This document shows positions 37,459 through 47,006 of a stretch of 64,000 bases of DNA, in pieces. A program made the translations under genes and the position numbers. Position 1 is the stretch's first letter; each line of letters starts with the position of its first letter. The notes below the pieces were generated by a model that did no database searches, was not told where the DNA came from, and was given only the letters and a program-made list of their open reading frames with translations. The DNA comes from Cellvibrio sp. 79 (GTDB taxonomy: Bacteria > Pseudomonadota > Gammaproteobacteria > Pseudomonadales > Cellvibrionaceae): positions 1,289,331-1,353,330 of the forward strand of contig MVDH01000003.1 in NCBI GenBank assembly GCA_003056245.1, in the 5' to 3' direction.

Positions 37459-37685
37459 ATGCGCGCCAAAGGGTTGCGGTGAAAAAATTTGATTGAAATT
37501 TTTTATTAATAAAACAAAGTCCTTCGCTGTCATTTTATTAATGTCGGCTAATTTGACATATTTTTGTGATGCAGTTTTCATAAAATGGCGCGAATAATTG
37601 ATCTTAAACGAAAAATTAAAATAGGCACATTTCCTGCTCAAGTGAAAAAGCAAAATAAGACGACACTACAAGCAAGGAGATTTTT

Positions 37686-38597
37686 ATGAAATTTTGTTCC
37701 AAGCTGCTCGCAGCATCCAGCCTGAGTTTGTTCTCGTTATCGGCGAGCGCTGCATTGCTGGATTACAATCTGGTAGTTACCGGCAACCTCACTGGCGCAG
37801 TTCACGTTGAGGGGGCAACTTTTGTGGGCGGCAATCTGATTTCGACTGAATTGTCTGAATTCAACCACAAAGATAAAACGCCGGAAGGCAGTTTTGATGG
37901 GCTTGAAGTTGCTGGCAATGTCAGCGGCAAGATGAAAATTATGCACGGTGAAACGGCTGTGTATAAAACCAAAAGTGCCGGTGCGCAGATTGATTGCGTT
38001 GGCAGCGTAAATTGCGCGACTGGCGGTGCTGATCTTTCAGTGAAAAAGACAGCGCTGTCCAATGAATTGAGCAGTTTGTCCAACAGCTACAAAAACCTGG
38101 CCACTAACGCCAGCCTCAATAAAAACGGCAACCAGATCAAGCTGCAATACACCGGTAGCGATGAGCTGGCCGTTTTTAACCTTAACGCGGCCGATATCTT
38201 CTTCCAGAATTCCGGCATCGAGTTGTTGTTAGGTACTGCAAGCAAGGCAATTATCAATGTGTCCGGCAATGTGGATATCACCAACACCAACCTCAATGGT
38301 GGCTGGGATTTCTCCAACACGTTGTGGAATTTCTATAACGCCACCACGCTGGATTTCAATTACATGGCAGTGAAAGGTTCAGTATTGGCGGCTAACGCCG
38401 ATGTGTACGACTCAACCGGGTTCGACGGTTCGCTGTATGCGAAGTCTTACACCAACACCAGCTTGCGTGAAATCCACGGTTTCTTCTGGACGCCACCGCA
38501 AACTGAAACTGAAGTTCCCGAGCCATCAATGCTGGTATTGCTGTTGAGTGGCCTGGGTTTGATTGGTGCGGGCCGTTTGCGTCGTCGCGCCAAATAA
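37686..38597 (+). CDS. Choice-of-anchor A, PEP-CTERM sorted protein
   Basis: A 303-residue exported protein. Signal peptide to ~23 (LLAASSLSLFSLSASA). The N-terminal LLDYNLVVTGNLTGAVHVEG and VEGATFVGGNLIS segments match the choice-of-anchor A domain. The C-terminus (EVPEPSMLVLLLSGLGLIGA then RLRRRAK) is a textbook PEP-CTERM: PEP motif, hydrophobic helix, basic tail, cleaved and processed by an exosortase. No exosortase gene is in the window. Such proteins are linked with extracellular polymer and floc formation. AAGGAG precedes the ATG. CGACACT at 37661 resembles part of the glucan-locus element but lacks GTGGG. Confidence 0.9.
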   Translation: MKFCSKLLAASSLSLFSLSASAALLDYNLVVTGNLTGAVHVEGATFVGGNLISTELSEFNHKDKTPEGSFDGLEVAGNVSGKMKIMHGETAVYKTKSAGAQIDCVGSVNCATGGADLSVKKTALSNELSSLSNSYKNLATNASLNKNGNQIKLQYTGSDELAVFNLNAADIFFQNSGIELLLGTASKAIINVSGNVDITNTNLNGGWDFSNTLWNFYNATTLDFNYMAVKGSVLAANADVYDSTGFDGSLYAKSYTNTSLREIHGFFWTPPQTETEVPEPSMLVLLLSGLGLIGAGRLRRRAK

Positions 38598-38627
38598 AAC
38601 TGCGCTGATACTTGGCGACGTTGTAGT

Positions 38628-38658
38628 AAAAAAACCGGGTAGTTAGCCCGGTTTTTTT
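38628..38658. terminator. Bidirectional terminator
   Basis: AAAAAAACCGGG, loop, CCCGGTTTTTTT between the convergent PEP-CTERM and chemoreceptor genes. Confidence 0.9.
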
Positions 38659-38681
38659 ATCGTTTGGGATTTTGATAATTT

Positions 38682-40301
38682 CTAAATGGCGAAATGCGAA
38701 ATCTGTGTTTCCAGCCCTTTTGCTGTGCCATCCAATTGCTGGGCAATTTGCGCGGATTTTTGCGCATCGCGATTCAGGCTACTGATGAGTCCCACCACTT
38801 TCACAATATTTTTATTGATCTCTTCAGCGGTATAGCTCTGCTCTTCGGCAGCGGTGGCGATTTGCATATTCATCCCCAGAATCGCTGAGATTGATTGGGT
38901 GATCTGATTGATCGCCTGGCCCGCCTGGCCTGCCATTTCCAGTGTTACACCGGTTTTTTCCTGGCTAATCTTCATCGCAGTCATGGCTTTGGCAGCGCCT
39001 TGTTGTACGGCTTCAATTATTTGCTGGATTTCGGCGGTGGAATCTTGCGTGCGTTTTGCCAGCGAGCGAACTTCATCAGCCACCACCGCAAATCCGCGGC
39101 CCTGATCTCCCGCGCGCGCCGCTTCAATCGCGGCGTTCAAGGCGAGCAAATTAGTTTGCTCGGCGACGCTTTTGATTACATCCAGCACACTGCCGATGCG
39201 CAAGGTATCGCTCTCCAGCTGCGTCATTGCTGCACCCACATGGTTCACTTCATGGCTCAGTTGGTTAATCGCATCAAGGGTATTGTCCATCACACTCAAG
39301 CCCTGGCGTGCATTGTTATCGGCCGATTGCGCCGCATCTGCCGCACCGCTGGCATTACCCGCGACTTCTTGTACCGTCGCACTCATTTCGGTGATGGCCG
39401 CCGAGACCTGATCGGTCGCGTGATGGGTGTCGTCCGCATAAGTTGCCAACGACGATGAGCTCTGGGTAATCGCACCGGAGGCTTGGCTCAAACTATTTGT
39501 GGAGTTTTGTACGGCGGTAATCACCTCCACAATACTTTGCTGCACTTGCTGGATGCTGCTGCTCAAACGCCCCAATTCACCCGAGTCCGCAAAACGCAGT
39601 GGTTGGCGGAAGTTGCCCTCGGCGAGTTGGGAAAGATGGGAATTAATTTGGGCGAGCGGCAAAATCAAACTTTTGCGCAAGATAAACAGGACAAGGAACA
39701 CCACCGAGATAGCGCCGAGAATAATCAGCGCATTGGACCAAATGGATACACTGCGACTGACGGTGAGATTGTGTTCGGTATCTTTAGCGACTTTTTCGCT
39801 AATCAACCTTGCCGATTCTTCCAGCAAGCTGCTGGGTTCACGATCTATTCCTGCGACAGCAGCATCACCGGCGGTCGGGTCAAAATCTGCAGCCCTGAAT
39901 GCATCCAGTCCGCTTTTATAGCGTTCAAACGCTTGCTGATGGGCTTTCAGGAATGCTTCAACTTTTAAATGGCTTTCACCGGAAAGGGTTTTATCCAACT
40001 GGGCGCCTTGTTGCTGGATCTCTTTATGGAGGGACTCAAATTGGCCCCAGTATTGATTCAGTTTTGCCGGGTCCTTGCCGCGCAGTAACACATTTTTCCA
40101 TTCCTGCACCTGAACTTTGAATTTGAAATTCATGGCATTGATGCTGCGCTCCTGAGCGACAGCACCCGCAATCAATTGGTTGTAATCGGTGATCGTTCTG
40201 CTGAGCAGGGAAATAGCGATGCCGCTGATAATCACAAATAAAACAACACCAACACCGACTGCAAAAACCAGGCGGCCCTGGATACTGGAAAAGGAAAACA
40301 T
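38682..40301 (-). CDS. Methyl-accepting chemotaxis protein
   Basis: Transmembrane chemoreceptor, 539 aa. TM1 ~10-32 ([19 protein letters not shown]), a ~150-residue periplasmic four-helix-type sensor region (with [20 protein letters not shown]), TM2 ~190-212 ([17 protein letters not shown]), a HAMP domain, then the long signalling coiled coil. The highly conserved hairpin tip is present ([20 protein letters not shown], then [16 protein letters not shown]), which binds CheA and CheW. No C-terminal pentapeptide for CheR is seen. The ligand is unknown. Isolated from other chemotaxis genes. Confidence 0.95.
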   Translation of the reverse strand: MFSFSSIQGRLVFAVGVGVVLFVIISGIAISLLSRTITDYNQLIAGAVAQERSINAMNFKFKVQVQEWKNVLLRGKDPAKLNQYWGQFESLHKEIQQQGAQLDKTLSGESHLKVEAFLKAHQQAFERYKSGLDAFRAADFDPTAGDAAVAGIDREPSSLLEESARLISEKVAKDTEHNLTVSRSVSIWSNALIILGAISVVFLVLFILRKSLILPLAQINSHLSQLAEGNFRQPLRFADSGELGRLSSSIQQVQQSIVEVITAVQNSTNSLSQASGAITQSSSSLATYADDTHHATDQVSAAITEMSATVQEVAGNASGAADAAQSADNNARQGLSVMDNTLDAINQLSHEVNHVGAAMTQLESDTLRIGSVLDVIKSVAEQTNLLALNAAIEAARAGDQGRGFAVVADEVRSLAKRTQDSTAEIQQIIEAVQQGAAKAMTAMKISQEKTGVTLEMAGQAGQAINQITQSISAILGMNMQIATAAEEQSYTAEEINKNIVKVVGLISSLNRDAQKSAQIAQQLDGTAKGLETQISHFAI

Positions 40302-40403
40302 AGGAAATGCCTCAAAAAAACCGGGGAAGTGGAGGGGTTTTTTGAGTATAGGTAAAGAAAACGCGGCGGAGCGTGTATTTGTCCGCCGTGTTTTATAGCG
40401 GAA

Positions 40404-41078
40404 TTAGCGCGGAAGCAGCGTTTTTACACCGTCTTTGGTTCCAAGCAATAAAACGTCTGCCGGTTTTGCGGCAAACAAACCGTTGGTAACAACGCCCGTG
40501 ATTTGGTTGATGCGGTTTTCCAATCCCACCGGATCAACAATCTGCAAATTGAAAACATCCAGAATCACATTGCCGTTATCGGTCACTACACCATCGCGAT
40601 ATACCGGCGCACCACCTAATTTAACCAGCTCGCGAGCGACATAAGAACGGGCCATCGGGATAACTTCTACCGGCAGCGGGAATTTGCCCAATACATCAAC
40701 CCATTTGCTTTCATCCGCGATGCACACAAATTCTTTCGAAACCGCGCGCACAATTTTCTCGCGCGTCAACGCTGCACCGCCGCCTTTGATCAAGTGCAGA
40801 TATTCGTTACTCTCGTCAGCACCATCCACATACACCACCAGCTCGCTGACGGAATTGCAGTCCAGTACTTCAATCCCGAGCTTTTTCAGGCGTTCGGCGG
40901 AGGCATCGGAACTGGCTACGGCACCGGAAAATTGCGCTTTTATCTCGCCCAGATAATCGATAAAAAAGTTGGCGGTCGAACCGGTCCCGACACCGATAAT
41001 CGAATCGCTAAACAATTTGGGTTTGATGTATTCAATCGCCGCGCGCGCGACTGCTTGTTTGAGTTGATCTTGAGTCAT
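40404..41078 (-). CDS. rpiA: Ribose-5-phosphate isomerase A
   Basis: Interconverts ribose-5-phosphate and ribulose-5-phosphate in the pentose phosphate pathway. 224 residues, as usual for RpiA. Motifs: [16 protein letters not shown] near the N-terminus, [40 protein letters not shown] (catalytic Asp and Glu), then [20 protein letters not shown]. Divergent from ilvA, the order common in Gammaproteobacteria. A palindromic repeat lies in the shared intergenic region. Confidence 0.97.
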   Translation of the reverse strand: MTQDQLKQAVARAAIEYIKPKLFSDSIIGVGTGSTANFFIDYLGEIKAQFSGAVASSDASAERLKKLGIEVLDCNSVSELVVYVDGADESNEYLHLIKGGGAALTREKIVRAVSKEFVCIADESKWVDVLGKFPLPVEVIPMARSYVARELVKLGGAPVYRDGVVTDNGNVILDVFNLQIVDPVGLENRINQITGVVTNGLFAAKPADVLLLGTKDGVKTLLPR

Positions 41079-41095
41079 GGTTTGCTCGCTGTAGT

Positions 41096-41196
41096 GGTTA
41101 ACCCCTGCCCGGCCCTCCGGCTACTCGCCCCGCTTAAAAGGGGAGGGGGCTAATCTCCTCCCCCTTTTCAAGGGGGAGGCCGGGAGGGGGTTAAGC
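41096..41196. repeat. ~100-bp palindromic intergenic repeat
   Basis: The outer arms GGTTAACCCCTGCCCGGCC and GGCCGGGAGGGGGTTAA pair with few mismatches, and an inner stem AAAAGGGG-AGGGGG with CCTCCCCCTTTT nests inside. Its wording (CCCCTCCCGGCCTCCCCCTT type) is that of REP/MITE-like repeats scattered in many bacterial genomes. It lies between rpiA and ilvA with no coding role. Confidence 0.75.
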
Positions 41197-41296
41197 TGTA
41201 AAAAAACTTGCCGCATTATACGGATATCGCCGTGCCAGCGGCGGCCAAATTGTTTACACTGCGGCGACTTTTTCACTCTGCAAAGCAAGAAGCACC

Positions 41297-42811
41297 ATGC
41301 CTGAATCCTACATAAAACGTATCCTCAACGCCCGCATCTACGATCTGGCGATAGAAACCCCGCTTGATGAAGCGCGTTTGCTTTCCGCTCGCACTGGCAA
41401 CAAAGTGTTGCTCAAGCGCGAAGACTTGCAACCGGTGTTCTCGTTCAAATTGCGCGGTGCCTACAACAAGCTCCAGCAATTGACCGACGAAGAGCGCAAT
41501 CGCGGGGTGATTTGTGCTTCAGCCGGTAACCACGCACAAGGTGTTGCACTGGGTTCCCAGCATTTGGGGATCAAAGCCACCATCGTTATGCCACGCACAA
41601 CACCGGCGATTAAAGTCGATGCTGTAAAAGCGCGCGGTGCGAAAGTCGTACTGCACGGCGATAACTATGATGAAGCCTCTGCCCATGCCAAAAAACTGGT
41701 GGAGGAAAAAGGCCTGACCTATATCCACCCGTTTGATGATCCCGAAGTGATCGCCGGTCAGGGCACTATTGCGATGGAAATCCTGCGCCAGTATCCGGGC
41801 AAGATCGATGCGATTTTTATCGCGGTCGGCGGCGGCGGTTTAGCGGCGGGAATTGGCGCCTACGTGAAATACCTGCGTCCGGAAACCAAAATTATTGCGG
41901 TGGAATCTGATGAGTCTGCTTGTCTGATGGCAGCCATGGAAAAGAAAAAACGCGTGGTATTACCGCAAGTCGGTATCTTTGCCGATGGTATCGCTGTGGC
42001 GCAAATCGGCGAGGAAACATTCCGCATCCTGCGTAAAGTGGTAGATGAATGCATCACCGTCACTACCGATGAAATTTGCGCGGGCATTAAAGACATTTTT
42101 GAAGATACTCGCTCTATCGCCGAGCCTGCTGGTGCAACCGGTGTCGCCGGTTTGAAAAAATACGTAGCGAAATATGGCATCACAGGCCAAACGCTGGTGG
42201 CGATTGATTGTGGCGCAAATATCAATTTTGATCGCTTGCGTTATATCAGCGAACGCACCGAAATCGGCGAACAGCGCGAAGCAATCCTGGCGGTAACAAT
42301 TCCCGAGCGTCCCGGTGCTTATAAAGAATTCTGCAAAGCACTCGGCAAACGCAATATCACCGAATTCAATTACCGCTATGCGGACCCGACCAACGCCAAG
42401 ATTTTTGTTGGTGTGCAAGTAGGTGCCGGTGGGAATGATCGCACGGATCTGGTCGCCGAGTTAAAAGCGCAAGGGTACGATTTGGTCGATATGACCGAAA
42501 ACGAATTGGCCAAATTGCATATCCGTCATTTGGTCGGTGGTCACGCCCCACAAATTACCGATGAAGTGTTATATCGCTTTGAATTCCCCGAGCGCCCCGG
42601 TGCATTAATGACGTTCCTGACCAAAGTTGCAGGCCGCTGGAATATCTCCCTGTTCCACTACCGCAACCACGGCTCGGCCTCGGCGCGCGTGCTGGTGGGT
42701 ATGCAAGTGCCCAAAAAGGAATACAGCGAACTGAAAGCGTTTTTGAATGAACTGAATTATCCCTACTGGGATGAAACCCGGAATGAGGCTTATCAGTTTT
42801 TCTTGAGCTAA
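41297..42811 (+). CDS. ilvA: Threonine ammonia-lyase, biosynthetic
   Basis: PLP enzyme that deaminates threonine to 2-oxobutanoate, the first isoleucine step. 504 residues, the long biosynthetic form. The PLP lysine is K51 in FSFKLRGAYNKL; ICASAGNHAQGVAL binds substrate; the glycine-rich phosphate loop is AVGGGGLAAG. Two ACT-like regulatory domains follow (ILAVTIPERPGAYKEFCKAL and YRFEFPERPGALMTFLTKVA) and would mediate isoleucine feedback inhibition and valine activation. Divergent from rpiA; ends at a strong terminator. Confidence 0.97.
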   Translation: MPESYIKRILNARIYDLAIETPLDEARLLSARTGNKVLLKREDLQPVFSFKLRGAYNKLQQLTDEERNRGVICASAGNHAQGVALGSQHLGIKATIVMPRTTPAIKVDAVKARGAKVVLHGDNYDEASAHAKKLVEEKGLTYIHPFDDPEVIAGQGTIAMEILRQYPGKIDAIFIAVGGGGLAAGIGAYVKYLRPETKIIAVESDESACLMAAMEKKKRVVLPQVGIFADGIAVAQIGEETFRILRKVVDECITVTTDEICAGIKDIFEDTRSIAEPAGATGVAGLKKYVAKYGITGQTLVAIDCGANINFDRLRYISERTEIGEQREAILAVTIPERPGAYKEFCKALGKRNITEFNYRYADPTNAKIFVGVQVGAGGNDRTDLVAELKAQGYDLVDMTENELAKLHIRHLVGGHAPQITDEVLYRFEFPERPGALMTFLTKVAGRWNISLFHYRNHGSASARVLVGMQVPKKEYSELKAFLNELNYPYWDETRNEAYQFFLS

Positions 42812-42831
42812 TGGCTTCATAATTCAAATTT

Positions 42832-42856
42832 AAAGGGCGCTTCGGCGCCCTTTTTC
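42832..42856 (+). terminator. Intrinsic terminator after ilvA
   Basis: AAAGGGCGC, loop TTCG, GCGCCCTTTTT. Confidence 0.9.
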
Positions 42857-42960
42857 TTTTAGGAGCATTCTGCACAGCAGCGGCTATCCTTAAACCTGCA
42901 TTTTCATCCTCAGGGTTAATTTATGTTCAGGCACTGGCGGTCTATTGATTTTGGTGTAAT

Positions 42961-42978
42961 CTGGACAACGTTGTCAGA
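42961..42978 (+). promoter_or_regulatory. Candidate NagR operator upstream of GH20
   Basis: A perfect 12-bp palindrome GACAACGTTGTC (42964-42975) with central CG. It matches the core of the NagR (LacI family) consensus AATGACARCGYTGTCATT described for N-acetylglucosamine genes in Shewanella, as I recall it. It lies ~70 nt before the GH20 ATG, consistent with repression relieved by GlcNAc metabolites. Confidence 0.65.
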
Positions 42979-43046
42979 AAATTCTAACGCCAATAATAAC
43001 TATTGGATGACTTATCAACCCCAATCTATGCGGCTGGAGTCCAATT

Positions 43047-45635
43047 ATGAAGCAACCCCTAATGAAACAATCCCGTAAATCGATTTGTACACGCCTGGGG
43101 TTATTAGCCCTGACGCTTGGACTTACGCAGGGCGCTAGTGCCGCCAATTTAAACCAACAACAACTTAATGATATTGCCCGCAATACCAAAATTGGTTTCG
43201 GCGTGATTAGTAATTTTGCTGCGAAACCACAAGCGCATGTCACTATCGCCAATGGTTCTTCAGCGTTACCGGCAGGCGCAGGGGATTGGCGAATTTATTT
43301 CCATTCCGTGCGTAAGCTTGATGCCGCACAAGTGGACGGTTTGAGTTTGCGTCATGTGCAAGGCGATTTGCATGAGTTATCGCCCACCGCTGCCTTTAAA
43401 GGTTTAGCGGCAAATGCAAAGCTGGATTTTCCTTATACAGCAGGCGCTCATCTGGTGAGCTACACCGATTTTATGCCACGCGCATTTATCGCCCAAGCCG
43501 GTTTGCAACCGGAAGTTTTTGCTAACACCGACACCGAAAATTTGAGTGAATTTGTTGAACCCTTTAGCAAACCCGAACAACAACTGCGGGCGAGTAATGA
43601 TGAATATCCAATAGCAACCGCTGCGACACGTTATCAAGATAACCTTGCGGTAAATGCAGCGGCAATCAAAGCAGATAGCAGCCCAAAAATTATTCCAACG
43701 CCTGCCGACGTTAAATATCGAAAAGACACCGTTACGCTCGATAGCAGTTGGCAAATCCATTTCGCCGGGCGCCTGACAGGTGAAGCAAAATATTTTGCTG
43801 ATCAATTAAAAGAGTACGGCTTAACAGTAAAAACTGTTGCGGATCATTTGCCGGTATCTGGCAAAGTGATCGTAGTCAACGTGGATAAATCCATCGGTAA
43901 TGCAGAGGGATATACGCTCAATATTGCAGCGGACAAAATTACCATTGTGGGTGGCGATAACGCCGGTGCTTTCTACGGTATCCAAAGTGTGTTGAGTTTA
44001 TTGCCAGCGCAAACCGCGAGCAGTTACAACATTCCGCAACTCTCCGCTGTGGATGCGCCGCGTTTCCAATGGCGCGGCATGCACTACGATATGGGCCGCA
44101 ATTTTCACGGCAAAGAATATACGCTACGTTTGATCGAGCAAATGGCGCGCTACAAACTCAACAAATTGCATTTGCATTTAACGGAAGATGAAGGCTGGCG
44201 TATTGAAATTCCGGGCTTGCCGGAATTAACAGATATCGGCGCGCATCGCTGTTTTGATCTCACTGAGCAAACCTGTTTGTTGACGCAACTCGGAACTGGC
44301 CCGCATAAAACCGGTTCGGGAAATGGTTACTACACCACGGCAGATTTTATTGAAATTTTAAAATATGCCAGCGCGCGCCACATCGAAGTGATTCCGGAAA
44401 TTGATATGCCTGGCCACGCACGTGCAGCGGTGAAATCCATGGAGGCTCGTTATAAAAAATTGGTCAAGGCCGGCAAAAAAGCCGAAGCTGAACAGTATTT
44501 GTTGTCGGACCCGCAAGATAAATCCCAATACGTTACCGTACAAAGTTATACCGATAATTCCATCAATGTTTGCTTGCCATCGACTTACGCATTTGTCGAT
44601 AAAGTGGTTTACGAACTGCAGCAAATGTACCGCAAAGCGGGAACCAAACTCGTGACCTTCCACATGGGCGGCGATGAAGTCGGTGCAGGTTCCTGGACTG
44701 CATCACCAGCTTGCGATGCTTTATTTGCCAAAGCTGAACAAGGTGTTGCCGGTGTCGCTGATCTCAAGCCATATTTCGTGAGCAGAGTATCTGCGATCAG
44801 CTCCTTGCGCGGTTTGGATTTGGCCGGTTGGGAAGATGGTTTGATGTATGACGCCAACAATACTTTCAATCGCAGCCAGTTTGCCAATAAACATGTGCTG
44901 GCCAATGCCTGGGACAACATTTGGGAGTGGGGCGTTGCCGACCGTGCCTATCGTTTAGCGAATGCGGGTTATGAGCCGATTTTATCGCCGGCAACCCATT
45001 TGTATTTCGATCACCCTTATGAAACCAACGCAGAAGAGCGCGGTTACTATTGGGCAGCGCGTTATACCGACACTGCAAAAGTATTCGGCTTTATGCCGGA
45101 CAACCTCTATGCAAACGCCGATAAAACCCGCATGGGTGCACCAATTAAAAATCTTGAAGCATTAGTTGGTCGCGCATTACCTGCATTGGAAAAACCGGAA
45201 AACCTGCGCGGTCTGCAAGGTCAGGTATGGAGTGAAACCATCCGTACCGGTAAGCAAATGGAGGAAATGATTTATCCGCGTTTGATTCCGTTGGCTGAGC
45301 GCGCCTGGCACAAAGCTTCATGGGAAGGCGATAAACCGAATCTTGAAGCACGCAATGCCGAGTGGGCTGCATTTGCGGTGCAATTGGCGGTTAAGGAGTT
45401 GCCAAAACTCGCCGCTATCGGCGGCAGTTTCTATCTACCTCCTCCCGGCGCCGTTGTCGATGACGGTGTGCTGAAGGCAAATACCGCATTACCAGGTATC
45501 AAGCTTGAGTACAGTGTCGATAACGGCGCTACCTGGGCTACTTACACTGGTGACGAAAGTGTGCGTAACGCTAATGCTCTGGTGCGCAGTCGATTGGGTG
45601 ATTCCACTAGTCGGCCGACTGGTACCACTAAATAA
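43047..45635 (+). CDS. GH20 beta-N-acetylhexosaminidase (chitobiase-type)
   Basis: Cleaves N-acetylglucosamine from chitooligosaccharides. 862 aa. GGAG precedes the ATG; a signal peptide ends near GASA (~32). Domain order is that of chitobiase: an N-terminal CHB_HEX carbohydrate-binding-like domain (~35-190), a GH20b domain (~210-330, IIPTPADVKYRK), the catalytic GH20 barrel (~335-770; FQWRGMHYDMGRNFHGKEY) with the substrate-assisted pair Asp543-Glu544 in MGGDEVGAG, and a C-terminal CHB_HEX_C-like tail. Periplasmic or outer-membrane location. Standing alone, with the NagR-like operator upstream, it probably belongs to a dispersed chitin/GlcNAc regulon. Confidence 0.94.
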   Translation: MKQPLMKQSRKSICTRLGLLALTLGLTQGASAANLNQQQLNDIARNTKIGFGVISNFAAKPQAHVTIANGSSALPAGAGDWRIYFHSVRKLDAAQVDGLSLRHVQGDLHELSPTAAFKGLAANAKLDFPYTAGAHLVSYTDFMPRAFIAQAGLQPEVFANTDTENLSEFVEPFSKPEQQLRASNDEYPIATAATRYQDNLAVNAAAIKADSSPKIIPTPADVKYRKDTVTLDSSWQIHFAGRLTGEAKYFADQLKEYGLTVKTVADHLPVSGKVIVVNVDKSIGNAEGYTLNIAADKITIVGGDNAGAFYGIQSVLSLLPAQTASSYNIPQLSAVDAPRFQWRGMHYDMGRNFHGKEYTLRLIEQMARYKLNKLHLHLTEDEGWRIEIPGLPELTDIGAHRCFDLTEQTCLLTQLGTGPHKTGSGNGYYTTADFIEILKYASARHIEVIPEIDMPGHARAAVKSMEARYKKLVKAGKKAEAEQYLLSDPQDKSQYVTVQSYTDNSINVCLPSTYAFVDKVVYELQQMYRKAGTKLVTFHMGGDEVGAGSWTASPACDALFAKAEQGVAGVADLKPYFVSRVSAISSLRGLDLAGWEDGLMYDANNTFNRSQFANKHVLANAWDNIWEWGVADRAYRLANAGYEPILSPATHLYFDHPYETNAEERGYYWAARYTDTAKVFGFMPDNLYANADKTRMGAPIKNLEALVGRALPALEKPENLRGLQGQVWSETIRTGKQMEEMIYPRLIPLAERAWHKASWEGDKPNLEARNAEWAAFAVQLAVKELPKLAAIGGSFYLPPPGAVVDDGVLKANTALPGIKLEYSVDNGATWATYTGDESVRNANALVRSRLGDSTSRPTGTTK

Positions 45636-45656
45636 TTTCTCTATTTGATAGCCATC

Positions 45657-45676
45657 GCAACGCAAGGATGCGTTGC
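45657..45676 (+). terminator. Hairpin after GH20
   Basis: GCAACGCA, loop AGGA, TGCGTTGC, with the T run (TTTTTT) only ~11 nt later, so a weak terminator. Confidence 0.55.
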
Positions 45677-45957
45677 TTAAGCGCCACTTTTTTACCTGCG
45701 AATTCCCGATTCTTCATGTTATACGCTAGAAAAATCGGGAAACTTGCTGATTTTTGAGGCTTTTTACGTTTTTTGTCGCCAGTTTCTTCCTGTCGCTCAT
45801 TTCATTCCTGAAATTCCCTGCCTATTATTAATACACGCCACAGCCGGTGCGTTTTGCATCTGTGCTGTTTTGTGGTTACTGATCTCGTTGTGTGTCCCCA
45901 GAAAACAATATGCAAGGTATGGCTGCTCATTTTTTCAGTCATGAATAAGGTATTACC

Positions 45958-46080
45958 ATGAAAGTCGATGTTCTCTCAGTAGTGATTTTTTTGTTCTGCC
46001 TGGGAGTCTGCGTTACGGTAGTGGATGTAAATGCGTTGGTATCGTTTGCCGAAGCAGCTGTTGATTCCATGTCAGAGTAA
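45958..46080 (+). CDS. Possible 40-residue membrane protein
   Basis: A short frame of 40 codons (MKVDVLSVVIFLFCLGVCVT then VVDVNALVSF) with AAGG 7 nt before the ATG, one hydrophobic segment (~5-24) and a hairpin terminator just after the stop. The order of start site, gene and terminator supports a real small gene. No known family is recognised. The preceding ~275 bases (45,680-45,957) show another stem (CCCGATT with AATCGGG) and no gene. Confidence 0.45.
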   Translation: MKVDVLSVVIFLFCLGVCVTVVDVNALVSFAEAAVDSMSE

Positions 46081-46109
46081 GAGCGCAGAAAACGGAATTT
46101 AAAAGCAAG

Positions 46110-46130
46110 TCCCGCTTCGGCGGGATTTGT
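46110..46130 (+). terminator. Hairpin after the 40-aa frame
   Basis: TCCCGC, loop TTCG, GCGGGA, then TTTGTCATTT. Lies between convergent genes and may act on both strands. Confidence 0.6.
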
Positions 46131-46146
46131 CATTTATGGGGCTTAT

Positions 46147-46773
46147 TTATCTGTGGGGAAGTAATACTTCTTTATCAGTAGCAATAGCGGCGAGGGGAAT
46201 ATCCCAGTTATCCACCTGTAATTCATCCACTTCCTGGCAACTGTGCGCCAAACCAATGAGCAATGGTTTGCCCAGCGGTTTATCGTGCTTGAAAGCAAAC
46301 GTTGTATCGTAAAAACCGCCACCCATGCCCAGTCGTGAGCCTTTGCGATCAAATCCCACCAGCGGCATCAATACTACATCCAATAAATGGGTTGGCAGTT
46401 TATGGGCAACCCCATGGTCAGGTTCCGGAATGCCAAAACGGTTGGGGATTAGCTGGGAGTTGGGGGTGAACTCCACAAACCAAAGCTCACGTTCAGAGCC
46501 AGGGCGCAATACCGGTAGGTAGCAATATTTGTTCATTTGCCAAAGTTGCCGGGCAATAGGTGCCGGATCCATCTCGCCATCGTTGGCGATGTAAAGCGCA
46601 ATACGGGTCCCGCGCATAAAGGCGGGGAAGCGCATCAAGTGCCGTAATACGAGTGCAGAGGCTTGAGTTTGCTGGGTTGGGGTAAGTGCACGGCGACGTT
46701 GGCGTAGCTCTTTGCGCAACAAGGCTTTTTGTTGATCGTTATTGGATGGGGTTAAATCAGAAACATCGGCCAT
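46147..46773 (-). CDS. fau: 5-formyltetrahydrofolate cyclo-ligase
   Basis: ATP-dependent conversion of 5-formyl-THF to 5,10-methenyl-THF (YgfA/Fau family). 208 aa. Family motifs: LRKELRQRRRALTPTQQ with the nucleotide-contacting basic N-terminus, TRIALYIANDGEMDP, and the C-terminal RKGSRLGMGGGFYDTTFA phosphate loop. It lies directly downstream of the 6S RNA gene on the same strand, the arrangement conserved in Gammaproteobacteria (ssrS-ygfA), so it is likely co-transcribed from the 6S promoter. Confidence 0.95.
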   Translation of the reverse strand: MADVSDLTPSNNDQQKALLRKELRQRRRALTPTQQTQASALVLRHLMRFPAFMRGTRIALYIANDGEMDPAPIARQLWQMNKYCYLPVLRPGSERELWFVEFTPNSQLIPNRFGIPEPDHGVAHKLPTHLLDVVLMPLVGFDRKGSRLGMGGGFYDTTFAFKHDKPLGKPLLIGLAHSCQEVDELQVDNWDIPLAAIATDKEVLLPHR

Positions 46774-46821
46774 AAACAGCCTTAAAAATGTAACAAGGGG
46801 AAAAGAGAAAGGAAAATAAGA

Positions 46822-46994
46822 GACCCCGAAATGCCGCTACCAAGCTGGCCTTGAACCCATAGGTTCAAGGAGGTAGCACCTGTGGTTTTTAAGGCTTTCC
46901 GTCAGGCGGACATGCACACCAAACACAACGAGACACCACCAGTTTTGTGGAAATCGGCTCAAGGACTTGTCGGTTTGCGAACATTCCAGGGCGT
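46822..46994 (-). ncRNA. ssrS: 6S RNA
   Basis: On the minus strand the sequence reads GGAATGTTCGCAAAC near the 5' end, GAGCCGATTT, AGCCTTAAAAACCAC, the hairpin CCTTGAACC-TATG-GGTTCAAGG and 3' GGCATTTCGGGG. These correspond to the conserved blocks of E. coli 6S RNA (ATGTTCGCAAGC, GAGCCGATAT, AGCCTTAAAACTG, CCTTGAACC..GGTTCAAGG, GGCATCTCGGAG), and the two ends pair as the closing stem. It lies between zapA and fau as in other Gammaproteobacteria. It would bind sigma-70 RNA polymerase holoenzyme in stationary phase. Ends are estimated to within a few bases. Confidence 0.92.
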
Positions 46995-47000
46995 GGCGCC

Positions 47001-47006
47001 AGTATA
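47001..47006 (-). promoter_or_regulatory. -10 box of the 6S RNA promoter
   Basis: TATACT on the minus strand, ~7 nt before the predicted 6S RNA 5' end; the -35 region is weak. Confidence 0.6.

Noticed and set aside
39424-39436. GTGTCGTCC, a partial reverse copy of the shared element
   Set aside because: It is inside the chemoreceptor coding region and lacks the flanking bases, so probably chance.
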